Positions 38,419 through 47,509 of a stretch of 64,000 bases of DNA are shown in pieces. The stretch's first letter is position 1; every line of letters starts with the position of its first letter. Source of the stretch: Enterobacter vonholyi (GTDB taxonomy: Bacteria > Pseudomonadota > Gammaproteobacteria > Enterobacterales > Enterobacteriaceae); contig NZ_VTUC01000006.1 in assembly GCF_008364555.1 (NCBI RefSeq), forward strand, positions 496,001-560,000. Reading direction: 5' to 3'. The notes under the pieces were generated by a model, which was not told the DNA's origin, did no database searches, and saw only the letters and a list, made by a program, of their open reading frames with translations. Position numbers and translations under genes: made by a program.

Positions 38419-38432
38419 CTAAACCGGTTTAG
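38419..38432. promoter_or_regulatory. ScrR operator upstream of scrY (1)
   Basis: CTAAACCGGTTTAG is a perfect 14-bp LacI-family palindrome, 43 bp upstream of the scrY ATG. Confidence 0.8.
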
Positions 38433-38478
38433 GTTGCTGATACTAAACCTGTGAATTTTGGATCGGCAATCTTTTTTG

Positions 38479-38492
38479 CTAAACCGTTTTAG
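38479..38492. promoter_or_regulatory. ScrR operator upstream of scrY (2)
   Basis: CTAAACCGTTTTAG matches the first operator with one change. The two centres are 60 bp apart, close to six helical turns, so cooperative binding or looping by tetrameric ScrR is possible. Confidence 0.75.
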
Positions 38493-38549
38493 TAAGTGTG
38501 ATCGAGGCGACAATTCAGGCCGCCGGATGGCGGCCAGTGAAGGGAGGAA

Positions 38550-39440
38550 TTACAGTTCGTGCTGCCACGGCAAGGCGGTCATCGCCCCTTTGGCCGTGGT
38601 GGCTAATGCGCCGCAGCGCTGGGCTAAGGCGATGACCGGCGTCAGGTCCTGCCCGGCAGCCAGCCCGTAGAGCAGCCCCGCCACAAAGGCATCGCCCGCG
38701 CCGGTGGTATCGACACACTCAACGGGCGTTGCCGGATAGTGCTCCACGGCGCCGTCATGCCAGGCGATGACGCCCTCTTTACCCTGAGTGACCAGCACCA
38801 GACGCGCCGGGCAGCGCTCCATCAGCACTTCCAGACCGACGTTGACCTCCGCGCTGCCGGTGAAAAAGGCCAGCTCTTCTACCGAAAGTTTCACCACGTC
38901 GGCGCTTTGCAGGGCCTGCTCCAGGCAGCCATGCAGTGTGTTCTCATCCGGCCAGAGGTCCGGGCGAATATTGGGGTCGAAGCTGACGTAACCGCCCGCT
39001 TCACGGATGGCGGCCATCGCCTCAAATGTCGCCGTACGGCTCGGCTCTGCGCTTAGCGCGATAGAGCAGACGTGCAGCCACTCTCCGGCGCTAAACGGTG
39101 GCAGATCGGCGGGTTCCAGAAACAGATCGGCGCTCGGGCGCACCATGAACGTAAACGAGCGCTCGCCATGGTCGTCCAGATCGACCACTACCGTTGAGGT
39201 GCGGTGCGCCGGGTCAAGGCGCATCCACGTCACGTCAACCCGCTCGTCAGCGAGCGTTTTCGCCATAAAGCGCCCGAAAGGATCGTCGCCAACCCTGCCG
39301 ATAAAGGCGCTCTGGCCGCCGAGCCGGGCAATTCCGACCGCAACGTTTGCCGGTGCGCCGCCGGGACACTGCAACAATCTGCCTTCTCCATCGGGCAGCA
39401 AATCCACTACCGCATCGCCAAGTACCCAGATTTTCTTCAT
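38550..39440 (-). CDS. scrK: ScrK, fructokinase (PfkB family)
   Basis: A 296-residue PfkB/ribokinase-family sugar kinase. The N-terminal signature GGAPANVAVGIARLGGQSAF and C-terminal DTTGAGDAFVAGLLYGL (anion hole and catalytic Asp) are intact. It phosphorylates the fructose released by ScrB to fructose-6-phosphate. It is the first gene of scrKYABR, with AGAGGAT before the ATG and a ScrR operator just upstream. Confidence 0.94.
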   Translation of the reverse strand: MKKIWVLGDAVVDLLPDGEGRLLQCPGGAPANVAVGIARLGGQSAFIGRVGDDPFGRFMAKTLADERVDVTWMRLDPAHRTSTVVVDLDDHGERSFTFMVRPSADLFLEPADLPPFSAGEWLHVCSIALSAEPSRTATFEAMAAIREAGGYVSFDPNIRPDLWPDENTLHGCLEQALQSADVVKLSVEELAFFTGSAEVNVGLEVLMERCPARLVLVTQGKEGVIAWHDGAVEHYPATPVECVDTTGAGDAFVAGLLYGLAAGQDLTPVIALAQRCGALATTAKGAMTALPWQHEL

Positions 39441-39463
39441 GTGATCCTCTTAGCTAAACTATG

Positions 39464-39477
39464 TTAAACCGTTTTAG
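39464..39477. promoter_or_regulatory. ScrR operator upstream of scrK
   Basis: TTAAACCGTTTTAG resembles the two scrY operators and lies 24 bp before the scrK ATG. It sits inside a wider inverted repeat, TAGCTAAA...TTTTAGCTA (39451-39480). Confidence 0.7.
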
Positions 39478-39528
39478 CTATTTAAGCACAGGCCGTGCAA
39501 AGGGGAAATAACGGGAGGGAAAATTGCC

Positions 39529-40740
39529 TTACCGCACCAGATGCGGCCAGTAGATATCGCCGACGCCATTAAGCTGCGGCCGGGCAAACAGGAAGCCCTG
39601 GAAACGACGGATACCGGCGGATTCAAGCCAGCACCACTCTTCTATTTTCTCAATGCCTTCAGCCACCAGGGTGATTTCCAGATCGGAGCAACAGCTGATG
39701 ATGGAGCGCACGATCGCCTGCTTCGGGCCGCTCAGGTGGATGTTGCTGACAATTTCGCGGTCGATTTTAATTTTGTCAGGCTGGAAGCGGGTCAGCAGCG
39801 AAAGCCCGGCATAGCCCGAACCAAAATCATCGATCGCCAGGCCAATCCCCTCGCCGCGAAGCTGCTTAATGGCGCTGTTAAACTGGTTGAACCCGGAGAT
39901 CATCTCGTTTTCAGTGACTTCAATGACCACCTGCTCCGGCTGAAGGCCATGCTTTTTAATCTGATTGACCAGAAATTCCACCGCGCCAGGGACATTAACC
40001 AGCGACATGGGTAGCAGGTTTACCGCGATTTTATGGCTGCCAATGCCCAGCTTTTCCGCCAGCGCAAAGGCATACGCTTTTGTCTGGAGATCGACTTCGT
40101 AGACGTTGTCCGGGTTGACAGTGCTGAAGAAATGCTCCGGGCTGCCGCCGTCGTTGCCGCGGATAAGCGCCTCAAGGGAGCTGATCTTCCCTTCCGAGGG
40201 CTCGACAATAGGCTGCAGCGCAAACTGGCAGGTTTGCCCGACAATCAGGCCCAGATGCTCACCAAAGGGTAACGTTTCGGTCGAGAGCGTCCATTTGTCC
40301 GGGGTGTAGCGTGCCCCCGACGGGGCCGGACGTTTACCGGTTATAAAGGTCTGAATAAATTTGAACACCCGATCGTCGGAGGTCAGATAGCTCTCCAGCT
40401 TGCTGTAGCGCAGCACCGACTGCAGCACCTCTTTCGGCGACTGCATTTGCAGATCGAACAGCAGCATGCCGACGTTTTCGAAGCGTCTGCGCGGACCATA
40501 GTCCCGCAGCAGTTCAACCACCCCGCTGTGCCGCTTGTCCTCACGGATGGTGTGGAACAGTTTGACCACACTCTCTTCCGACCCTTCGAGGATCTGCAGA
40601 ACGTCGTTCCCTTTAGCAAGGAGGACGCCGGTGATATTCAGTTTTGCATTGCGGCCCCTGGCGCGCTCCACCAGCTCCCGCAGTTCAGTGGTCGGGGGGG
40701 ATAAATTCAACTGGCTTCGGTAGATCAGAGTCGTCAGCAC
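39529..40740 (-). CDS. BLUF-EAL blue-light-regulated c-di-GMP phosphodiesterase (BlrP1-like)
   Basis: A 403-residue protein. The BLUF domain (about 1-95) starts LTTLIYRSQLNLS with the flavin-site Tyr and includes ITGVLLAKGNDVLQILEG. The EAL domain (about 170-400) keeps SLEALIRG, the INLLP-type NLLPMSL, EVTENEM, AIDDFGSGYAGLS, DKIKID and VAEGIE, so the metal-binding and catalytic residues appear intact. It is very similar throughout to Klebsiella BlrP1 (405 residues, light-activated PDE), and unlike E. coli BluF, whose EAL domain is inactive. The start is GTG with a weak ribosome site. It would lower c-di-GMP in blue light. Confidence 0.88.
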   Translation of the reverse strand: MLTTLIYRSQLNLSPPTTELRELVERARGRNAKLNITGVLLAKGNDVLQILEGSEESVVKLFHTIREDKRHSGVVELLRDYGPRRRFENVGMLLFDLQMQSPKEVLQSVLRYSKLESYLTSDDRVFKFIQTFITGKRPAPSGARYTPDKWTLSTETLPFGEHLGLIVGQTCQFALQPIVEPSEGKISSLEALIRGNDGGSPEHFFSTVNPDNVYEVDLQTKAYAFALAEKLGIGSHKIAVNLLPMSLVNVPGAVEFLVNQIKKHGLQPEQVVIEVTENEMISGFNQFNSAIKQLRGEGIGLAIDDFGSGYAGLSLLTRFQPDKIKIDREIVSNIHLSGPKQAIVRSIISCCSDLEITLVAEGIEKIEEWCWLESAGIRRFQGFLFARPQLNGVGDIYWPHLVR

Positions 40741-40835
40741 AAAAATGGGTTCCGATGAGAAAGAGAGGTGCTTTGAAGCTTCTATTTAACATACTTAATC
40801 AATGCGACCTAACTTATTCACACCACAAAGGAACG

Positions 40836-42317
40836 TTACTTTCCCCCGTCGCCAATCCGGCTGTCGATCCTCTCCTGCATATAGTCGTAGAACGGGTTCG
40901 AGGTGACCCGCATCAGCGCTTCTTTTCCGACGCTCAACACGGACGTTTCTCCCCAGAGCGCAATCGTCCCGAGGCTGATGCCGTAGCGGTTTTTCACTGC
41001 AGGTTCACGACCATAAAGATCGTCATCCGGCGGGAACGGCACCGCAACGTGCGACAGGGAATAGACATCCTGCGGCCAGGACTGCGCAAGCGGCACGACC
41101 GTCTCCTGCGTGCTGCCTGCTGGAGTGATTTTCGCCACCGTCGAGAAACTGTGCTCGCCAGCATTGGTAATAATAGTGACACTGTAACGCCTTTGCGCAA
41201 CCGGCAGTAGGGCCGAGGTAGCCGTCCACGACGACGGTTTGAACAGCGGGCGGAAGCTCGCCGCCTGGTTGATGTCAAACACCACCAGCTCGCTGCCGTT
41301 TGCGGGAAGCTGGTCGAACAGGCCGGTCACCACCGCGCGGGTGCTGACCGTAGAATCCATGACCGACTGGAACGCCAGCACCGGCGGCAATTTCGCCAGC
41401 CTGTTTACCCGCGCCTCACGGCCAATCTGCTCCTGCAGGGCCTTCGTCAGCAGCCACGACTGGCGAGCGGCGTTAACCGGGAAAGAATTGTATTTATACG
41501 GGTTATATTCCGGCGCAATATTCAGCCAGGCTGCTTTAGCAAACGCCGGCAGCAGCGCCGGTAACCCGGCGAAACCGGCAAAGCGCGCAAAGGACGTCAC
41601 GCCGATCATCGGTGAGAGCAGGATCACCTGCTGGGGTTTACGCAGCGCAGAAGTGTCAAGCGCATCGAGGGTATATTTCATCGCCAGCGCCCCGCCGTTG
41701 GAGTAGCCCACCAGATGCAAAGGCACAGCCTCACCCGCCAGGCGCGTGGCTTCCCGCACCGCAAGACGCGTCGCCGCCAGCCACATTTCCCAGTCAACGT
41801 CCGTCAGCGCACCGGGCGCGGTGCCGTGCCCGGGTAGACGCGGGACCACGGCCACAAAGCCGTGCTGTTGATAGTTCACGGCAAGGCGTCGGACGCTGTA
41901 AGGCGAGTCCGTCAAACCGTGCAGCAGCACCACCGCGCCGCGTGGCTTTCCGGCCGGCATCAGCACAAAGGAGCGGTTGGCATCGGGGGCAAACTGACCG
42001 GGCCACACCAGGCTCTGGCGGTAGTAGCGGTTTAACGGGGTTTGTTCCTCGCCCGCTGTTTTCGCCGTCACCGCGTTATCCAGATCGGTGAAAATCGACT
42101 TTTCCCGGGCCTGATACCCGGCAAAGTCGGTGTTGTCCATCTCGCGCGCGGACATCTCATTGGCCCGCCAGGTGTGCCACAGGTGCAGTTCCGGCCCCTG
42201 CTGCGAGAGATAGACCCGCACCGCCAGCAGGACGACCAGTACGATCCCCACGACCATTCCTGTTTGCTTTGCAAGCGCGATCAGGCGCACGCTGACTCGC
42301 CAGGGCAGATTTGCCAT
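40836..42317 (-). CDS. Membrane-anchored alpha/beta hydrolase
   Basis: A 493-residue protein with one N-terminal membrane segment (about 17-38) and an alpha/beta-hydrolase domain: oxyanion region VVLLHGLTDSPYSVR, nucleophile elbow HLVGYSNGGALAM, and a later candidate acid near VFDINQ. It resembles serine aminopeptidase-S33/lysophospholipase-like proteins. The substrate is unknown. I chose ATG 42317, preceded by AAGGGAT; an upstream ATG at 42347 is possible. It is divergent from the RpiR-ddp operon across 266 bp. Confidence 0.72.
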   Translation of the reverse strand: MANLPWRVSVRLIALAKQTGMVVGIVLVVLLAVRVYLSQQGPELHLWHTWRANEMSAREMDNTDFAGYQAREKSIFTDLDNAVTAKTAGEEQTPLNRYYRQSLVWPGQFAPDANRSFVLMPAGKPRGAVVLLHGLTDSPYSVRRLAVNYQQHGFVAVVPRLPGHGTAPGALTDVDWEMWLAATRLAVREATRLAGEAVPLHLVGYSNGGALAMKYTLDALDTSALRKPQQVILLSPMIGVTSFARFAGFAGLPALLPAFAKAAWLNIAPEYNPYKYNSFPVNAARQSWLLTKALQEQIGREARVNRLAKLPPVLAFQSVMDSTVSTRAVVTGLFDQLPANGSELVVFDINQAASFRPLFKPSSWTATSALLPVAQRRYSVTIITNAGEHSFSTVAKITPAGSTQETVVPLAQSWPQDVYSLSHVAVPFPPDDDLYGREPAVKNRYGISLGTIALWGETSVLSVGKEALMRVTSNPFYDYMQERIDSRIGDGGK

Positions 42318-42412
42318 GCCGGGATCCCTTTTATATTCACAGTACATCTATCTTATCAAAAATGTGAACGGACTGACGTATTCACCAAATTCATACCTGC
42401 CCGCTCAGCCAG

Positions 42413-42427
42413 TGCACCAAAAGTGAA
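42413..42427. promoter_or_regulatory. Possible NtrC-like half site upstream of the ddp operon
   Basis: TGCACCAAAAGTGAA keeps the left half (GCACC) of the NtrC consensus about 100 bp upstream of the sigma-54-like promoter; the right half is poor. A second weak candidate begins at TGCACAAATG (42434). Suggestive only. Confidence 0.25.
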
Positions 42428-42511
42428 CTACGCTGCACAAATGTTGATCATTGGTTAACTAAATATTGCATGAAGTTTACTGCGCAGCGGGTTTTCGCCC
42501 GCCTGTGAATA

Positions 42512-42527
42512 TGGCACGCGTCATGCA
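42512..42527 (+). promoter_or_regulatory. Sigma-54-type promoter of the RpiR-ddp operon
   Basis: TGGCACGCGTCATGCA has GG and GC exactly ten bases apart and matches TGGCAC-N5-TTGCA at all but one position. It lies 56 bp before the regulator ATG. The E. coli ddp operon belongs to the NtrC regulon, which fits an RpoN promoter here. Confidence 0.7.
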
Positions 42528-42583
42528 TTGTTAATTGGGTAACACAAAATCAGCTTTTGACAGCCTGTTAACAGCGAGGCGGT

Positions 42584-43438
42584 ATGACGACGAAACCTGA
42601 GATGTTGAGCCGTATCGAAGCGACCTTCAGCCAGCTCACGCCCAGCGAAAAGCGGGTCGGAAGCTGGCTGCTGGCGCACGCCGCGCAAATCCCGTTTGAA
42701 ACGGCGGAAAGTGTGGGTCAGGCGAGCGGGACCAGCGGAATTACCGTCGGACGCTTCCTGCGCAAGCTGGGGTACCGCAACCTGGAAGATGCCAAAAAAA
42801 GCCTGCGCGATCCGTATCAGCCCTGGGGCATGAACGAGCGGCTCGACTCCTGGCAGCAGCAGCGCCCTCTTTCCAGCCGCCTTCAGCACGCCCTGTCGCT
42901 GGAAGTGGATGCCATCACGCAGGTGTACCAGCTGGCGCAAACGGACGCCTTCCGCCAGGTGGTACACCATCTGGCCCACGCGGACGCGGTCTTTGTGCTG
43001 GGGATCCAGTCCACGCGCGGGATCGCCAACGCCTTCTTCAGCCACCTTGAATACCTCCGCCCGCGGGTGAGCTACTCCGAAGGGGCATCCGGCAGCTGGG
43101 TGGAATCCCTGAACTCGGGGTTCTCGCACCCTTATGTCGTGCTGACAGATACGCGTACCTACTCCGCAATGGCGCGCCAGTACTGCCGCGTCGCGAGCGA
43201 GAAAGGCATTCCGCTGGCCTTAATCACCGACATCTGGTGCCCGTGGGCGCGGGATTACCCGATGGATTTGCTGCAGGTGAAAACCGATACCGGTCATTTC
43301 TGGGATTCACTTGCCCCCGTAAGCTGCCTGTTCAACCTGCTGCTGTCGGGCGTGGTGGAAGCGCTGGGTGATGCGCTTCCGGCTCGTCTGGCGGTAAACC
43401 GACAATTACAACAAGAGTTTGGTCAATTCGAACGCTAA
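42584..43438 (+). CDS. MurR/RpiR-family regulator of the ddp operon
   Basis: A 284-residue protein with an N-terminal HTH_6 domain (about 1-75: LTPSEKRVGSWLLAHAAQIP, TSGITVGRFLRKLGY) and a C-terminal SIS sugar-isomerase-type domain (about 115-260: VFVLGIQSTRGIANAFFSHL). RpiR proteins usually bind phosphosugars. The ddpX ATG is 12 nt downstream on the same strand, so the regulator is cotranscribed with its likely targets. E. coli K-12 has no such gene at the head of ddp. The ligand may be a cell-wall-derived amino sugar, but this is inference. Confidence 0.82.
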   Translation: MTTKPEMLSRIEATFSQLTPSEKRVGSWLLAHAAQIPFETAESVGQASGTSGITVGRFLRKLGYRNLEDAKKSLRDPYQPWGMNERLDSWQQQRPLSSRLQHALSLEVDAITQVYQLAQTDAFRQVVHHLAHADAVFVLGIQSTRGIANAFFSHLEYLRPRVSYSEGASGSWVESLNSGFSHPYVVLTDTRTYSAMARQYCRVASEKGIPLALITDIWCPWARDYPMDLLQVKTDTGHFWDSLAPVSCLFNLLLSGVVEALGDALPARLAVNRQLQQEFGQFER

Positions 43439-43450
43439 AGGAGCGGAGCT

Positions 43451-44026
43451 ATGCCCGTAGAGAGTGAACTGATTGATGTGGCGAAGACATTCCCCACGCT
43501 GCATATCGATCTGAAATACGCCACCGCCGACAACATCACCGGCCGCCCGATCTATCAGGAGGCGCTGTGCCTGCTGCATACCGATGCCGCTACCGCGCTG
43601 GCAAAAGCCATCAGCATTGCCACGCTGGCCGGGCTGAAGCTGGTGGTCTACGACGCCTATCGGCCGCAGCAGGCGCAGGCTCAGCTGTGGGAGGCCTGCC
43701 CCAACCCGGAATACGTGGTCGACGTGGCGATTGGCTCCAACCACAGCCGCGGCACGGCCATCGACGTCACCCTGATGGACGAACATAACGCCGTGCTGGA
43801 TATGGGCGCCGGTTTTGACGAAATGCATGACCGATCGCATCCGTATCACCCCTCCGTACCGCCGCACGCCCAGCGTAACCGTCTGCTGCTGAACGCCATC
43901 ATGTTTGGCGGCGGTTTTGTGGGTATCAGCAGCGAATGGTGGCACTTCGAACTGCCGAACGCCGCCAGCTACCCGCTGCTTGACGACCGTTTTGCCTGTT
44001 TTCCCCTGACGCACACCTCTCTTTGA
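43451..44026 (+). CDS. ddpX: DdpX, D-alanyl-D-alanine dipeptidase (VanX family)
   Basis: A 191-residue zinc dipeptidase. The VanX/DdpX zinc ligands are visible: SNHSRGTAIDVTLMD (His and Asp) and EWWHFEL (catalytic Glu and His); the Arg that orients the substrate lies in YDAYRPQQAQ. It splits D-Ala-D-Ala imported by DdpABCDF so that D-alanine can serve as carbon or nitrogen source. There is no signal peptide, so it is cytoplasmic. It starts after AAAGGAG and is followed by ddpA after 15 nt. Confidence 0.93.
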   Translation: MPVESELIDVAKTFPTLHIDLKYATADNITGRPIYQEALCLLHTDAATALAKAISIATLAGLKLVVYDAYRPQQAQAQLWEACPNPEYVVDVAIGSNHSRGTAIDVTLMDEHNAVLDMGAGFDEMHDRSHPYHPSVPPHAQRNRLLLNAIMFGGGFVGISSEWWHFELPNAASYPLLDDRFACFPLTHTSL

Positions 44027-44041
44027 ACCTGGAGCACTGCC

Positions 44042-45574
44042 ATGAAAACATCGCTTCTCTCGACCATCATTGCCGCCACGCTGGCCCTGAGCGCACCGCT
44101 GGCGCTGGCTGCCGTCCCGAAAGACATGCTTGCGATCGGTAAAGCCGCCGACCCGCAAACGCTCGATCCGGCCATCACCATTGATAACAACGACTGGACC
44201 GTCACCTATCCGTCCTACCAGCGTCTGGTCAAGTACAAGCCAGGCTCTACCGAGGTGGAAGGCGATCTGTCGACGGGCTGGAAAGCTTCCGACGACCAGA
44301 AAGAGTGGACCTTCACCCTGGCGGATAACGCCAAATTTTCCGACGGCACGCCGGTTACCGCCGAGGCGGTCAAACTATCCTTTGAGCGCCTGCTAAAGCT
44401 CAGCCAGGGGCCGTCTGAAGCCTTCCCGAAAGATCTGAAAATAGATGCCGTTGATGACCATACGGTGAAGTTCACCCTCAGCCAGCCGTTCGCGCCTTTC
44501 CTCTACACCCTGGCAAACGACGGGGCGTCCATCATTAACCCGGCGGTGCTGAAGGCCAATGCCGCAGACGATGCGCGCGGTTTTCTGGCGCAAAACACCG
44601 CCGGTTCCGGGCCGTTTATGCTCAAAAGCTGGCAGAAAGGCCAGCAGCTGGTGCTGGTACCAAACCCGCACTGGTCTGGCGACAAGCCGCACTTTAAGCG
44701 CGTCTCGGTAAAAATTATCGGTGAGAGCGCGTCGCGCCGTCTGCAGCTTTCCCGCGGTGACCTGGACATTGCCGACTCCCTGCCGGTCGATCAGCTGGCG
44801 GCCCTGAAGCAGGAAGGCAAAGTCGCCGTCGCCGAATACCCGTCCCTGCGCGTGACCTACCTCTACCTCAACAACAGCAAAGCGCCGCTCAATCAGGTGG
44901 ATTTACGCCGCGCGGTCTCCTGGGCGACGGACTATCAGGGGATGGTGAAAGGCATTCTGAGCGGCAACGGCAAGCAAATGCGCGGCCCGATCCCGGAAGG
45001 CATGTGGGGTTTTGACGCCGCGGCTATGCAGTACAGCCTCGACGAGGCCAAAGCTAAAGCAGCCCTGGAGAAGGTCAAAGACAAGCCCGCCAGCCTGACC
45101 TTCCTCTACTCGGACAACGATCCAAACTGGGAGCCTATCGCCCTCTCAACCCAGGCCAGCCTTGGCAAGATCGGCATTAACGTCAAGCTGGAGAAACTGG
45201 CCAACGCCACCATGCGCGACCGCGTCGGCAAAGGCGATTACGACATCGCCATCGGCAACTGGAGCCCGGACTTTGCCGACCCGTATATGTTCATGAACTA
45301 CTGGTTCGAATCGGATAAAAAAGGGCTGCCGGGCAACCGCTCGTTCTATGAGAACAAAGAGGTCGATTCCCTGCTGCAGGCCGCGCTGAAAACCACCGAC
45401 CAGGCGGAACGCACCAAAGATTACCAGCAGGCGCAAAAGGTGGTTATCGACGAAGCGGCATACGTTTATCTGTTCCAGAAGAACTACCAGCTGGCGATGA
45501 ACAAAGAGGTCAAAGGCTTCACCTTTAATCCGATGCTCGAGCAGGTGTTCAACATCGCCACCATGAGCAAGTAA
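44042..45574 (+). CDS. ddpA: DdpA, periplasmic dipeptide-binding protein
   Basis: A 510-residue SBP_bac_5 family protein with a signal peptide (MKTSLLSTIIAATLALSAPL, cleavage near ALA). Family features are LAIGKAADPQTLDPAI at the mature start, FSDGTPVTAEAVKLSFERLL and NFKYNP-like VKGFTFNPMLEQVFN near the end. As first transport gene after ddpX it should capture D-Ala-D-Ala or related peptides for the DdpBC permease. Confidence 0.9.
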   Translation: MKTSLLSTIIAATLALSAPLALAAVPKDMLAIGKAADPQTLDPAITIDNNDWTVTYPSYQRLVKYKPGSTEVEGDLSTGWKASDDQKEWTFTLADNAKFSDGTPVTAEAVKLSFERLLKLSQGPSEAFPKDLKIDAVDDHTVKFTLSQPFAPFLYTLANDGASIINPAVLKANAADDARGFLAQNTAGSGPFMLKSWQKGQQLVLVPNPHWSGDKPHFKRVSVKIIGESASRRLQLSRGDLDIADSLPVDQLAALKQEGKVAVAEYPSLRVTYLYLNNSKAPLNQVDLRRAVSWATDYQGMVKGILSGNGKQMRGPIPEGMWGFDAAAMQYSLDEAKAKAALEKVKDKPASLTFLYSDNDPNWEPIALSTQASLGKIGINVKLEKLANATMRDRVGKGDYDIAIGNWSPDFADPYMFMNYWFESDKKGLPGNRSFYENKEVDSLLQAALKTTDQAERTKDYQQAQKVVIDEAAYVYLFQKNYQLAMNKEVKGFTFNPMLEQVFNIATMSK

Positions 45575-45596
45575 CCGTTTCGCCGGGGGAAAGCGT

Positions 45597-46619
45597 ATGA
45601 CGTTCTGGAGCATAGTGCGCCAGCGCTGCTGGGGGTTACTCCTGGTGGTGGCCGGTGTCTGTATTATCACCTTTATTATTTCGCACCTGATCCCCGGCGA
45701 TCCGGCCCGTCTGCTGGCCGGCGATCGCGCCAGCGACGACATCGTGCAGAACATCCGCCAGCAGTTAGGGCTGGACCAGCCCCTGTACGTTCAGTTTGGC
45801 CGCTACGTTGACGCCCTGGCCCACGGTGATTTAGGCACGTCCATCCGTACCGGTCGTCCGGTTGCGGAAGACCTGAAGGCCTTTTTCCCCGCCACGCTGG
45901 AGCTGGCCTTTTGTTCACTCCTGCTGGCGCTGGTCATCGGCGTGCCGCTGGGGATTTTATCGGCGGTGTACCGCAACCGCTGGCTGGATCACCTGGTACG
46001 TTTAATGGCGATGACTGGCATCTCCACCCCGGCCTTCTGGCTTGGGCTGGGCGTCATCGTGCTGTTCTACGGGCACCTGCAAATCCTGCCGGGCGGCGGC
46101 AGGCTGGACGACTGGCTCGATCCACCGACGCACATCACCGGCTTTTATCTGCTGGACGCGCTCCTTGAGGGCAACGGCGAGGTCTTTTTCAATGCGCTGC
46201 AGCACCTGATTTTACCCTCGCTGACGCTGGCATTTGTCCACCTGGGCATCGTCGCACGCCAGGTCCGTTCGGCGATGCTGGAGCAGCTTAGCGAGGACTA
46301 CATTCGCACGGCCCGCGCCAGCGGCCTGCCCGGCTGGTATATCGTCCTGCGCTACGCCCTGCCGAATGCGATGATCCCGTCGATTACCGTGCTCGGGCTG
46401 GCGCTGGGGGATCTGCTGTACGGCGCCGTACTGACCGAAACCGTCTTTGCCTGGCCGGGCATGGGCGCCTGGGTGGTGACGTCCATTCAGGCGCTCGATT
46501 TCCCTGCCGTGATGGGCTTTGCCGTCGTTGTTTCGCTGGCCTACGTGCTGGTTAATCTGGTGGTCGATCTGCTTTACCTGTGGATTGACCCGCGAATCGG
46601 GCGCGGAGGTGCCGAATGA
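45597..46619 (+). CDS. ddpB: DdpB, dipeptide ABC importer permease
   Basis: A 340-residue DppB-type permease with about six membrane segments and the ATPase-contacting EAA loop (EDYIRTARASGLPGWYIVLRYALPNAM). Starts 22 nt after ddpA and its stop overlaps the ddpC ATG (ATGA). Confidence 0.92.
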   Translation: MTFWSIVRQRCWGLLLVVAGVCIITFIISHLIPGDPARLLAGDRASDDIVQNIRQQLGLDQPLYVQFGRYVDALAHGDLGTSIRTGRPVAEDLKAFFPATLELAFCSLLLALVIGVPLGILSAVYRNRWLDHLVRLMAMTGISTPAFWLGLGVIVLFYGHLQILPGGGRLDDWLDPPTHITGFYLLDALLEGNGEVFFNALQHLILPSLTLAFVHLGIVARQVRSAMLEQLSEDYIRTARASGLPGWYIVLRYALPNAMIPSITVLGLALGDLLYGAVLTETVFAWPGMGAWVVTSIQALDFPAVMGFAVVVSLAYVLVNLVVDLLYLWIDPRIGRGGAE

Positions 46620-47509
46620 TGTTAACGCAGGAAACGCCCGTCCCGGTTAAAACCGCCAGACAACGCATCAACTGGGCAAAGCTGTTCTGGATGCTGCGTC
46701 AAAGCCCGCTCACGATCGTTGGCGGCATCATTATGCTCGTGATGCTTTTCATTATGGTGGCCGCGCCGTGGATAGTGCCGCACGACCCGAACGCGCTGGA
46801 TCTGACCGCCCGCCTGCAGGCGCCTTCTGCACAGCACTGGTTTGGCACCGACGAGGTGGGCCGCGATCTGTTCAGCCGCGTGCTGGCGGGCAGCCAGCAG
46901 TCCATTACCGCCGGGCTGGCGGTGGTGGTAATTGCGGGCGGCATCGGCTCGCTGCTGGGCTGTCTGTCCGGCGTGCTGGGCGGACGCGGCGACGCCGTCA
47001 TCATGCGGGTAATGGACATTATGCTCTCCATTCCTTCCCTGGTGCTGACCATGGCGCTGGCCGCCGCGCTGGGGCCGAGCCTGTTTAACGCCATGCTGGC
47101 AATTGCGATTGTCCGCATTCCGTTCTACGTCCGCCTGGCGCGCGGCCAAACCCTGGTGGTGCGCCAGTTTACCTACGTGCAGGCCGCCCGCACCTTTGGC
47201 GCCTCCCGCTGGCATTTGATCCGCTGGCATATCCTGCGCAACGCCCTGCCGCCGCTGATCGTGCAGGCGTCGCTGGACATCGGCAGCGCCATCCTGATGG
47301 CCGCCACGCTGGGGTTTATTGGCCTGGGGGCGCAGCAGCCGACCGCCGAATGGGGCGCGATGGTGGCCGTCGGCCGTAACTACGTTCTGGACCAGTGGTG
47401 GTACTGCGCCTTTCCCGGTGCGGCGATTTTGATAACCGCCGTGGGCTTTAACCTGTTTGGAGACGGTATTCGCGATCTGCTGGATCCGAAGTCAGGAGGG
47501 AAACAGTGA
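46616..47509 (+). CDS. ddpC: DdpC, dipeptide ABC importer permease
   Basis: A 297-residue DppC-type permease. A cytoplasmic N-terminus precedes the first membrane segment (about 35-55), followed by HWFGTDEVGRDLFSRVL, typical of this family, and the EAA loop (YVQAARTFGASRWHLIRWHI). It forms the heterodimeric channel with DdpB. ddpB and ddpC overlap by 4 nt. Confidence 0.92.
   Translation: MMLTQETPVPVKTARQRINWAKLFWMLRQSPLTIVGGIIMLVMLFIMVAAPWIVPHDPNALDLTARLQAPSAQHWFGTDEVGRDLFSRVLAGSQQSITAGLAVVVIAGGIGSLLGCLSGVLGGRGDAVIMRVMDIMLSIPSLVLTMALAAALGPSLFNAMLAIAIVRIPFYVRLARGQTLVVRQFTYVQAARTFGASRWHLIRWHILRNALPPLIVQASLDIGSAILMAATLGFIGLGAQQPTAEWGAMVAVGRNYVLDQWWYCAFPGAAILITAVGFNLFGDGIRDLLDPKSGGKQ

Noticed and set aside
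38493-38515. CRP site near scrY (TGTGATCGAGGCGACA)
   Set aside because: Only the left half fits the CRP consensus; the right half is poor.
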